Source: Isoetes taiwanensis (Eukaryota > Streptophyta > Lycopodiopsida > Isoetales > Isoetaceae). From it: a stretch of DNA of 64,000 nucleotides. Of the stretch, positions 37,348 through 48,300 are shown in pieces (the stretch's first letter is position 1; each line of letters begins with the position of its first letter). The position numbers and the translations under genes are program-made. The notes beneath the pieces are model-generated. The model searched no databases. It had not been told where the DNA came from and saw nothing but the letters and a program-made list of their open reading frames with translations. The stretch spans positions 425,467 through 489,466 of the forward strand of contig JAJEKV010000017.1 of assembly GCA_021234155.1 (NCBI GenBank), written 5' to 3'.

Positions 37348-40300
37348 TCAAGAGCTCTCAATACGGACATAACCTTTGCCTTGCCTACATCTCATTGATC
37401 TCCACTCCCTTGATCGCTCAACAGCTGCGGACTTATACCAAGCTTCCCTCTTTTTTTCCCGCTGGGTTTTTTGTCTAAACAACTTAGCAAGTGTTGATTC
37501 ACTCTGGTTCCGTGATTTCTTCACCCACTTGCACACGATCCTTCTGTAAAACCATTGACACAACTGCTGCAAGGAATTCCCAACTGAACCTCTGTGTTGA
37601 GTGAAACGGAAGAATGCATTCTTTGCTTGCTTATGGGACTTCTCCATTCCCTGTGTATTCCAAATTCCTAGGCTTCCATATTCCCTGACATACCACACGC
37701 CATGTGCGAACAGAATATGGACATAGTGAGTCAAATTGGCCTCACCCCATGCCGTCAGGAAAGACTTAGTGAAGTTTGTGACTGCCTCCTGGAATTTGGC
37801 AACATCATTTTCCTGCACTACCTTTTTCTGCATTTCCTTTACCAGTACGGAGATATCCTGCCATGCCTTGATTTTCTTCAGGCGTGATCTGCCACGATCA
37901 TTTCGATCATCCTCAGCTGCAATAAGATCCTTGTAAGCTTCCCAAACACCAGATAAGTTCTCTTTCGCGGGAGGCAAAAACCTCTTAGCCTTTGGACCAC
38001 CCATACTGGGTTTCAGGGGAACCTTGCCGGATACCTTTGGATCTTGAAGTATTTGTAGTGCCCACCATGAAGTCCCACATTAGATAGCACCTTTTCAACT
38101 TCATGCATGGCAGCTTTCCTAGAGCTTTGGGGTGATTTATTCCAAGCAAACAGGATACTCATGTAAACCATCTTCTCTATGATTCTCAAGAAAGCATGAA
38201 GGGTGCATATGTGTACTCTTCTTAACGGAATTGGCAGAATTGGCATCAAGGTTGTGTCCTTCTCTTCTATAGGGGACAAGCATGAGTAGTCTTACCAGCA
38301 CCATGCTTCATTCTGTACATGCATTTTATTGTCTTCAAATCTGGAGCAAGATGCCATTCAACCTCGTACTCACTATATCCGGGGCGCAAGTTTTTTTCTC
38401 CGATTCCGTGAGAGGCAATCATTGTGGGTGTTTGATCAAAATCCCATTTCAAATTATCTTGTGATTTTCCTCACGGTACCTGAAATAAACCAACCCACCA
38501 AATGTGATCTTAAATTTGGACGGAAAACTTACCATCTAGATTTGACTCTTCATTCCCTGTGTATTCAAAGCTACGTTCATTAGACTCGATTGAAACCCTC
38601 TCGTACTTCTAAGCCTTTCACCAATTCCATTTCATCCAGCTTCAAAACAATTCTTAGTTTGCGGTAAGACTCTTCTACCTTCATATCATAAAATCGAACC
38701 AAAAGTCAAGCATTCTAGTTAAGTCTATCCAAAGAATTGTTATTTTCATTAAGGCGAAAGTATCACCAAACTTGACTTCTTCTTACCTTTGGTATAGGAT
38801 GCCAATGTATCCAAGTTGACACCTTCTTTGGTCGGTGATACATATCACCAAGAAGCTCTTGCACTTCTGCGTTTCTCGATGACCTACAAGTCCTCACACT
38901 AGTCATCCTTGGTAGTAGAATAGTTTTGGTAATGCCTTGTTGTTTAAGGCCATCCTGTAAGCATCTGAACAAAGCAATATAAGCTTGCCTACTTATTCCG
39001 ACATTGTCACACAGTTCTTGCACTGATTCTGAGGTTTGACTATTCCCCAACTCCTGCAACGGTTGATGTACTACAACTTTCCTAAGTTGAATGCTACCAG
39101 GAAGCTTTAACATTCTCAATACATCATCTTTAGTAACTAATTTCTTTAATAAACCGGCAATATTAGCAGGTTTTCTCTTATTTTCTTCTGCAAAATTTGG
39201 ATCAACAAGCTTTTTAATAGCCATGACCCTTTTTTTTGAGCCTCCACCCCACAAACAAGCATTAGACATGGTTGTCATGTATTTGGTAGCAGGTAAACAA
39301 TAAACTCTTCCGGCTGATCGCCCTTCACCATAAACAACCTTGAAAACATGTTACAAAGGCAAAATCTAAATATACAGGAGATTTTAGGCTTAATTTCAGA
39401 AAACATATAAGGCTAGCGCAAAAAATAGACATAGCAAGTTACAAAGACAACATATAGTTCAGATATAGATGTGTAAATTCAGAAATTTACGACGTTCAAA
39501 ATAAGCCAATAAAGCAACAGTTTACAATGAAAACATAATAGGGGACGATTAACACTAAGGACCTTATCTGTCTGCACACCTGTATACAGCATGTAAGAAA
39601 AATAGAGGGAATAATCCTAGAGATTTGAAAACCTCAAACATACTGGATATACCAATGGTCAAGCTAAACCATAGAATAGAGAAGATCAATAGAATCAGAC
39701 TTAATAAGTTCTCAAATTTGGGCAAATTATATCAGATGTGGTAATAACATGAAGCTTAGGAAAGGAACATAATCCATGACAACTGGCCACCTATAACAGT
39801 CAAAAGTTAAAACAGACCCTGTTCATAAACTCTTAAGCAAGCATTATAAGAGGGGATCTAACTAAAGGGAAGTCTGACTTGGTATAATACAGTAAATACC
39901 TCAAAATGTAAATAGAGACATAAATCAAGCAGATAGAAAACATATACTATGTAAATTTAGGGGTAGGGCTCACATAGCAATAAATATCATAAAAGAGTTG
40001 AACTAAAGAGAAGATAGAGTGCAGGTTAAAAAGGAAAAACGATCAACATTAATTATCATGAAGGAAGCATAACAAGCATGACAAAATTTTCTACTGAAAC
40101 TTTCTTTGTAAAGATATCTAGGAGATTCTAGAAAGGCAACTATATGTAGAAAGAAATATGGAGATTCACACTATTATCTATTGAAACCTGATTTGGTGAT
40201 GTGTCAAGTAGATCAATCGCAGCTGGAACCATAGGAGCAACAGGTACAATAGGGACTTCTGCATGATGTTTTTCGGGCAATAATGGAGAGCATAGGACAA

Positions 40301-40687
40301 TGTTGGGATTATCTGCTGCAGCATGATCAGAACTGCCTTCTCCTTCCAGATTGATGGGATTTTTCACTGAACCAGCGGTTTTTGTATGCTTATGAAAATC
40401 AAAAATCTTTTTCCTTTTCTCTGATCTCAATCTTTCTTCCTCCATTTTGATTAGGGTGGCTTTATTGAAGCCCCCTTTTTCGCCTACCCATACACTGTCG
40501 AAAGCAGAGCCAAGAACAGCAAGACTGAATGTAATCATAGGAGAAGCAATTTCTGGCGGATATGCATCCTTTAAATAACCAACATACAAATACCTAGCTG
40601 GAAAATCTTCTTTCTAATATCAAGAAACCTGTGAATTGTAGCCAGAAAAGGTGAATCAGTTAGGCCTATGTCGACATCGGATGCCAT
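37348..40687 (-). CDS. Multi-exon gene of unknown function with transposase-like C-terminal half
   Basis: ATG at 40,687 follows a CCCTAACCC-type 5' leader. Exon 1 (to about 40,185) reads MASDVDIGLTDSPF..., RYLYVGYLKDAYPPEIASP and ends LLDTSPNQ at CAG/GT, like the retroelement leader ORFs. After an ~850-base intron, exon 2 (about 39,337-38,787) reads GEGRSAGRVYCLPATKY, then GISRQAYIALFRCLQDGL, ending HWHPIPK at AAG/GTAAGA. Later pieces: VEESYRKLRIVLKLDEMELV (38.7 kb), PTMIASHGIGEKN and CMYRMKHGAGK (38.3-38.45 kb), HICTLHAFLRIIEKMVYM (38.0-38.28 kb), then 37,348-38,004 with NTQGMEKSHKQAKNAFFRFT and QLCQWFYRRIV. The CTLHA..RI.EK plus GMEKSH pattern recalls RNase H-like transposase proteins, but I cannot name the family. 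At least three small frame breaks, two next to CAG, so it may be intact with consensus errors or a young pseudogene. Confidence 0.5.
39270..39345 (-). other. Splice/leader cassette shared with the retroelement repeats
   Basis: On minus, the segment GGTGAAGGGCGATCAGCC through TTTACCTGCTACC matches GGTGAAGGGCGATAAGCC...TTACCTGTTAGC at about 19,040-19,090 and 27,030-27,075 (element 2) and GGCTGAAGGGCGATAAGCC...TTACCTGCTAG at about 16,655-16,705 (element 1). In this gene the frame passes through CGATCAGCC, whereas both elements have CGATAAGCC, a TAA in that frame. Confidence 0.55.
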
Positions 40688-40866
40688 CGTGAGCAAAATT
40701 GGGTCGCAGGAGCTGCCGCCGAAACCCTAACCCTTAACGAATTTTTCCTTTGTCCAAAATATTTTGCTTGAAAAAAACATGTTAAATATTGTGTAGAAGA
40801 GAATAGGGCAATATTAGTTAAGAAATATCTAGAGATTAAAGATAATCTTGGAGTAAGGCCCCATGT

Positions 40867-40940
40867 ACATTTTAGATTATGGAGATGGAGGCCTAAGGTC
40901 CTGGATGGACATTTTAGATTATGGAGATGGAGGCCTAAGG
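40867..40940. repeat. Two copies of a 32-base direct repeat
   Basis: ACATTTTAGATTATGGAG...GGAGGCCTAAGG at 40,867-40,898 and 40,909-40,940, separated by 10 bases. They lie just upstream of the gene starting at 40,687. Confidence 0.8.
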
Positions 40941-41372
40941 AGCCTAATACTATCCCACGAAAAAAGATATACTTTGGAGAAGTTTGCAAGAAATAAACTG
41001 ATGGCTACGGAACAAACTATTACTCCATAATGGATACACATAGACTAAGTGCATGTTTGCAATTATGGGAACCTAGTGATATTTTACCGAAATAAACAAC
41101 AACTTAATTCATTATGGAAGATAGATGGCCAGGTTACTGAAAATGATATTGTACTAACAGTAGAGAGGGATCTTGAGACAGATAACATCTGCCATATAGG
41201 TATTTTGAAGCTAGATAGAACAGGACCCGTGATTGAGAGGGTGCATACTTGACCATAAGGGAAAAATATAGGTCACGTTAAAATAGGATGCCAGATATGA
41301 GAAACCTATGAGCAGGATACTCAAAAATCTTATAGAAGTGGCAATGTCAAAAAAGTGCCACAAACCCAACAT

Positions 41373-41438
41373 TATATATATATATATATATAAAAAAAAA
41401 AAAAAAAAAAAAGAAAAAAAACAAACAGAGAGAGAGAG
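41373..41438. repeat. (TA)n(A)n(GA)n simple repeat
   Basis: TA run, then about 20 A, then A-rich sequence and a short GA run. Confidence 0.9.
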
Positions 41439-41686
41439 CGGAAAATAACCAAGCAATTTTGACTTAGAATTCAACTTAGATTTAATACGGAACCACCATT
41501 TATCCGGACCTATGCCAACGGATGCGAGAAGCTTATGTCTGAAAGTTTCTCCAATAATCTACTTTAAATTTGGGACATGAATATTCTTAAAATGAGCGAA
41601 AAGTGACATTAGGTTCATTGTACCCAAATCCTGTTTATCGATATTTATTCAGCACACTGAATTCTACATAACGAAAATGTTTCAAC

Positions 41687-42780
41687 CTGCTAGTAAAGTT
41701 CTGAAGGATCTCAGCCACTGCGTCTGTTGCAGGAGAATATGCACCAAGTTCTATAAAAGATGCCAGCATGCCGACTAGTGCAACATCCATAACTATCCCA
41801 ACAAGTAAATCCGATAAGTACAGCTCAAATTCATTTCAGAAGTCTTTACCCCTCTTCTGTGGCTCGGCAAATGTAGCACAATCAGAGTCAATCGCAACCT
41901 ATAGAAGCAAAGGATCAAACCTTTTGGGAAAATAAATAATTACAAATAGCATGATCCAAATTAGTTACTATCCAGTCACCCAATGAAGTCTCTAAATATC
42001 CACTTCCTTTGTCCCCTAGATTAGATTCCAAAAATGCATCTTTGAATAAGAAAGCACGAATATATAAAAGAAAATGCAATGAAATGATTTAATTTTCTTA
42101 TACATACGATGCAGCTTTTGATGATAATGCAATAATTGATTTTAAGGCTTCAAGAGAAGAAATACACCTGATAGTTGTATCTATTTGTTGATGCATTAAT
42201 AGCTAACCAATAATAAGTCAAAACGGAGGACTTAGCTCATGATAATGAACTATGGATGCATGCTTCTTAAGCAATGAAAGATCTTCTTTCTTACCTTGTA
42301 AATACTTTGAACATGAAGCTAGGGCGAGCAAGCATCCGGTTTCGTAATAAAGAGCTACTTCTTATAACTGCTCCCAAGGGCCACATCGCACTCTAAGAGA
42401 ACAAAACATTCTCTAAGAAAAAAGCCATGCAATGCCTCAAAATGTACTTGCACGGAATGATGCAAACAATATTTCCCAAATGTTACTAAACATTACTAAT
42501 GTTGCATTTCAAGATTGAATTTTCTAAGCAAGCTAACCAAAAGTTGCATGGAACAAACCATACATTTATCCTTTATGAAAATAAGCTTCTGAAGCTCAAT
42601 GTTGGCAACTGCCTGTGCAAGATTAGCAGGAAGAATAGCGCCACGAGACGTAAGCTCCTTATTAATTTCTTCAACACTTAAAACAAGCCCATATTCGTCA
42701 TCTGTATTCTGCTCGAAAGAAATAAACGTACTTACAGAGATGGAAGAGATGTAGCATCATTCAAAACCTGATGCAAGTTT
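41687..42780 (-). pseudogene. RETICULATA-related (DUF3411) protein, broken and truncated
   Basis: RETICULATA-related proteins are chloroplast membrane proteins needed for leaf mesophyll development. Minus-strand exons: 42,564-42,708 (EEINKELTSRGAILPANL then IELQKLIFIKD, the family's conserved LPAD region), 42,295-42,392 (SSSLLRNRMLARPSFMFKVFT), and 41,687-41,898 (VAIDSDCATFAEPQKRGKDF, stop, NEFELYLSDLLVGIVMDVAL and VGMLASFIELGAYSPATD). In the family the break position is tryptophan (KDFWxEFELY); here it is TGA at 41,836-41,838. The junction between the last two exons is off by one base at a site reading ACAAG where ACAGAG would restore phase. Downstream transmembrane exons are not found. Upstream a transit-peptide exon near 42.74-42.9 kb is possible but unclear. 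Family assignment is confident; pseudogene status rests on the stop, frameshift and missing 3' half. Confidence 0.7.
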
Positions 42781-43059
42781 GAACCCCGGAGTTCAACTGC
42801 CGGAACTGAGTGTTGGGTTGCTATAGACAGGGCTTTGGCTATCAAAACATGAGCTTGAAGTTGTGTCTCCCAGAATGAGTATGCCGCGGGCCACAGCACT
42901 TATACAACATATTGCTTGCCTGCAGTTGCATCGGATTGGAGCTTCGATCTGCCTTGCGAGTTACCCGGTTGAAACATCCGCAATCCAGAAAGCAGGTGAC
43001 TGCCAGTTTACAGGAAACAATAGGTTGGGAGCAGTTACCAGCATACCCTAGGTATGTTC

Positions 43060-43445
43060 CAGCATATACCTAGGATATTTAAGAACTCACATAAGCGAGG
43101 GTTTGCCCCCCTAGCCAAAAATTGGTGAAGGATCACCGTAAAAGGAGGTATTTAAATGGATGCACCAAGCTTGAAGGGGGAGTGTCAACATATTTAATCT
43201 CTGACACATTTCCTGCTGACCACATTTAGCGCTGACATAGCAAACTGTTCTGTCATATTCCTTCCAGAAGAAATTGTATTGTACTTTGTTGTTGCTTTCC
43301 TAGATTAGCCCCATGAATCATGGACTATTGCATTTATATATTTCTCAAGGTCAATCGAAACATCAGTTGTTCCATATTTCTTTGTTCTATATTTTCCTTA
43401 TAGACTTTAGAGTTTTATAGACTTGGATGCACCTGAACAACAATT
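43060..43445 (+). mobile_element. Possible 3' end of an LTR retrotransposon
   Basis: A purine tract (GAAGGGGGAG, 43,173-43,182) directly precedes TGTCAACATATT, the usual layout of polypurine tract and LTR start in Copia-type elements. The preceding 'caccaagcttgaaggggg' also fits. No polyprotein coding was recognised upstream and the LTR end was not found. Suggestive only. Confidence 0.3.
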
Positions 43446-43449
43446 TTGA

Positions 43450-45370
43450 AGAAAACTATTCCAAATTCCGTGAATAATCCATGGATAATGTTCATATATC
43501 TAAGAACTTTGTGTAGATGTTGGTTTTGGCAGTTTAAAAAAAGTTAGCTACAATAGAAATAGTCTTAAAGCACAAACCATATTGCTTAGAAAATGTCACA
43601 ACAAGGTATGCAACTTCTATGAGACCCTAGATTTGAACTTTGTATTCTTCGAGTCTTCTGAAGACAAATCATGTTCTTTTGGTTTCTGATGCAGCTCTCC
43701 ATCATGGAATTCTGGGATGTTAGAGACACAACATCTCTAATGGGGGTCCATTTCACTAGCATTCTCGATCACCCTACCTTCCATCTCTTCATTTCTGTTG
43801 TAATGCCTCCTTCATAGGTCATAGGGATTGATTTAAGTCAAAGACGTTGAACTTTGTGCAAGAATGGACTCTTAATCAAAGAGTTGAATTAGCTTGAAGT
43901 CCAAGTCAGACCGAATAGTTGCTCTCATTGTAAAGGCCAAGTAGGGCCAAATAGTCGATGCTCTTAATTGCTTAAAAGCTCGATAAATATATGGTTACAG
44001 AAACCTTGCAATTTTTGTGCTCTTAAAATTTTATGATTTAAAATATTCAACAACAGCTTGTGCTACATAACAATACATGGAGAAGAATACTTAAAACATA
44101 TTTTTGAAGACATCGCATTTCTGCTAAGTTAAGTGTTGAAGACAACGTCAATATCACAGAAACATAGAACAAGAAGTAGTGAATGTGAATTGCCATTTAA
44201 CATCGCTTTATGTCGTTTCCTTATGGATAGTATGAGATTAGCATGTTGTAGGAAGGTTTGATGAACATTCCTATTGAGCTTATTTCTCCAATGCATTGCG
44301 TGTCACATCCTAAGAAAGATACTATATTTAATACCCAAATCTGTCCTAACAATTGCTCATATATTGTAGACAAAAAATCAATTGTGATAAATTTGACTAA
44401 AATAATGCCTCAACCTTTTTAAGTTTTACTGAAACAAATGCCTCAACCGTTGAAGCCGAAATATATATTAGAATGTTGCCAACATTTCAGAGTAATGGAG
44501 TTTCAAGACGTGAATCCCAAAGATCATCTCAATAATTTCACGATCCATAACATCTGCAAGATTATATAACTTAAAAGTCATGCTATAATAAGTTACAGAT
44601 TTAGGTGCTATGGTGGGAAATGATATCAAAACATGACTGCCAGAGGGGTTGAACTTAGAACCTTATAGACAACTAGACTCCCTGGAATCAACACAGGAGC
44701 AACATTCATGCAATGTGAATGGAGGTTAGGATCAATTCTAGCAGTAAGAAAATCACGAATGTGGAATGAAATCACCGGAATCGCAAGTAAAACCCCAGAA
44801 TATTGTGTAGAATGGAGGAATGTTGAGTCAAAACAAGGGACAGCAGCGACATAAAAATTAATCTGTTAGCATTCCTTAAAAGAAATGATGCACATGGCAG
44901 GGCGTGATTGCCTGACATGGCTGAATTGATCCTAACCTACATTTACGTTGGTTGCACTATTGGTTTTAGAAAGTTTTAGGTTTAGATGAATAACAACCAT
45001 GGATAGTGTCTACGTGATCTTTGTGCAAAACTTCATTGATTTAGGACTTCAACTTTTATGACAATTTTGTCCGATGTTAGAAGAACAGTATCTTACAAAG
45101 AAGACCCCATAGCCAAAACAAGTTGGGCGATAGATTAAATAAGCAGGTAAATCGAGCATATATCCTTGTCTTCAGTATACCATTTACAGTTTATGATTCC
45201 CTAACCATGTCCATTAGAAGCGTTTTTAAACCATACATTTGCCCCCCAGCCTGTAAGCAAGACCACTTATTAGACTTTGAGAGAGGAGTAGTAAAGAAAC
45301 AAAAGAGACTAAATAAAACTGAGGAAATTCAAATTTTACTGTATCTTTGTGATATGTCTGATATATAAGC
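43450..45370. other. Intergenic, no gene recognised
   Basis: Short ORFs only. A 16-base inverted repeat AGGTTAGGATCAATTC (44,723-44,738) and its complement (44,923-44,938) bracket about 185 bases, possibly a small MITE-like relic. Confidence 0.4.
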
Positions 45371-45372
45371 AG

Positions 45373-48300
45373 TTAGATGTACCAAAGCTTGTTTGATCTA
45401 CAAACCTCTCTAATGGATGATACTGTTTTCTCTGTGTCAGCAAGCAATTGCTGGTTCTTTTGTTGCATCTGGGAAATCAGCCTCTTGTGTGAAGTCTCTG
45501 CAAAGTTTTAGCTTAGATTTGCATTTTTCAAAAAAGTAATAGATACAGGAAGTTTGTAAGCAAATTATCAACTTCTATCCTCTGCTTACTCTGCTTGTCT
45601 GCCAGGAGTTTAAGTTCATTCTCAGCATTCTCTGCCTGTAACTTGATTTGCTCCCAGGTCTGGTAATGAGCTTTCAGTTCCTTCTCAAAGCTTCCCCATA
45701 TTTCTTTAAGTTTCTTCTTCTGATCTATAAATATGAAGTTAAAATTTACACAGTTATGAGTTGCCAAACTTGGGGACATTTTCATTGAGAACAACCTTGT
45801 AATTGGACCTCCAAGTGGGCAAATTTCTGGTTGCAATGTTGCTTATATTCGTCTCTGCAAAAGGACTATGAGCTAAAGTCTCATTATTTTTCGAAGAAAT
45901 TCTAAGTTTTTGAACTTACACATCGGACTGAATTTGGAACTCTGTATCTTTTATTCCTTCGTCAATCTTTTCGGCAGCATTGTTTATTGCCTGAACTATT
46001 TTGTCTCTGGTCCGAGACTTCACCTTCTGCTTGAACTTTACAAGAAGGTCTGCAAACAATGTTATAACCCTGCAGTCACAATCGACATCAATGCATGACA
46101 CTACATGATGAGTGGAAAGATTGAATGCAGCAAACATCACATGGTATGCTGGAGGGAATATGGCATGGATAATACATTTCAGGGTTTCAAGGAATCATAT
46201 TGATTATGCAAAAGGTAATATTTCAGGAAAATATTTGCTCTACTTTAACTATTCCAATTGTTCCTTATTTTTGAAACTGCAAGTTAGTCCTGAGAATTTT
46301 TGGCATCCGCCATTCTTTTAGTCGTAGGGCATAATGTTTTTGAGTACTACATCTAACTAATCAAATGGCTGAAAGGAATGGAATCATAGTCAAGGAACCC
46401 CGAAGATGTGAAGATTTCATTTTGTGAGGTTTATAGAACATTTCATTTTCATGTTAAAAAGCAACAGACACAAAGTACCTAACGAGAAAATTTGCAACAT
46501 ACATACTTCGTTCCATCAGAGTAGGTGTCTGCATCCGTTGATATGGCTTCTTTGCTCTTTGCTACAGAAGTAGGGAAGGTATTCATCATCTATGCCAATC
46601 TGTGCATTAAAAAGAAGACTATATAAATTACCAAATAATACTTCTTCCTTGACTGACATAACATTTGGAGAAATATCCATTACGCCCTGCATTCCTCTGG
46701 ACTCAGTGCATACTTTGGTGGAGAGCCTTCTTCTTTGCACCCTTGAGACCCTTTGGGTACCTGGGGTGCCTGATGCAGGAGGGACTATACACGAAGTTAT
46801 AGATAATGCTCATATGTTAATAGAAATTGATGGAGGATAAAACATTTACTTGTTGGACATTTAGCTCCAGAAGCTTCTGTTGTCTGTCTTCTTTTTCGCA
46901 TACTAGTTTCTAGGTACTTTTGTTCCTGCAAGAAAGGAGCAAGTCTTGAGAAAGATCTACAATCCAAATAGAAGGAGAAACAGCTTCAACCTTGTCTTCA
47001 TATATTTCCCTTTCCTCTTCAAACTCTTCGGCTGATTGTAATATCTCTGTCTTTATTCTAGGAAAAACTCCACGATGAACACCCTTACCATCCTTGGGGA
47101 ACTCATATAGAGCTTCCAAGTTACATTTTTCTGTTAAAACCGTTTCAGCATTGCCATTCTCCTTATCTGTAGACAATGCTGGAGACTTCTCTATTGCCTG
47201 ATGTTCTATGCTATGATACAAATTTTTAGATGGCCAAGATTTTAGAAATGACTTTTGAAAGCTGTTAATCCCAGTTTCCTTAGCTTTACAATCTTTGTTT
47301 AAGAACACATGTAGGCTCTGCAACGTTCTTCCAATAACACCTTGCCCAGCGACCGGCATCTGCTCCTCTGGTGTCCTTTCCTTTCTAATCTTTACTACAT
47401 TTCTGGTTGCCTTCCTTCCCTGTTTCTTTTCTTTCCCCCTAGATTGTCTGCATATAGAGACCCCTGGTTGCACGACTCCTGAAAGCACATTGTGTTTTCC
47501 ATCATCATTTAACGTGCTAAGCATGTGTCTCTTGCGTTTGTTAGCAGTTACAGTTGCCTGCTATTCACTGTCAGTTTCAATGGGATCTGTACTTTGTCTA
47601 CTTTTTTGCGGCATTGTTCCACAAAATGTTTGATCCTGAAATTCCGTATCTAATTTGATATTTAGCACTTCATTTTGATTAATGTCTTCAATTTCAGATG
47701 AGGGCCCATCTGAGGTCTGATCCACCCTGTCTTTGCTTGATCCAAGATCATTTTCAGGCAACTTGGATAGTTCTGCTGGCGAAATCTCTTGAATTGGTTC
47801 CTGGAGTCCCTGTGCTTCTTCTTGATCAGCAGGTAGATCCTGTGTATTACAATCTTTTCGAAATCCTGCCTTAAAGTCAGAAGATTTCCCATCTCTTAGG
47901 CAAAGGTCATGAGACTTTCTGTTCCCATGATTAGAGTCATTGCAATCGTTTTTAGTCATATCATCTGGAAGCTTTGCAGTCAGATTCTCATAAGTCTTCA
48001 TCAAATTTCCCTTCTGTTGCACCACATCATTATCTGATTTACCGTTCCTGCAATCTTGTTCTGCTTTGAAATCATTTCTAATGACTTTCGTTCCAGCTAT
48101 ATTCTCAGGGAGCTCATTGTTATTTGAATCCGGATGGCTAGTTCCATGTGTCCTGTTGGCCTTAGGATCAGATTCTGTAGGTGGCATTTGGAGTCTTGGA
48201 AGGATAGGCATTATCCCTATTGAAGACTTACGGTACCCGCTAGCAGCTTCAGAATGTTGGGACAGTTGACTGCAAGACTTTGCGACCTCGATTTCTTGGA

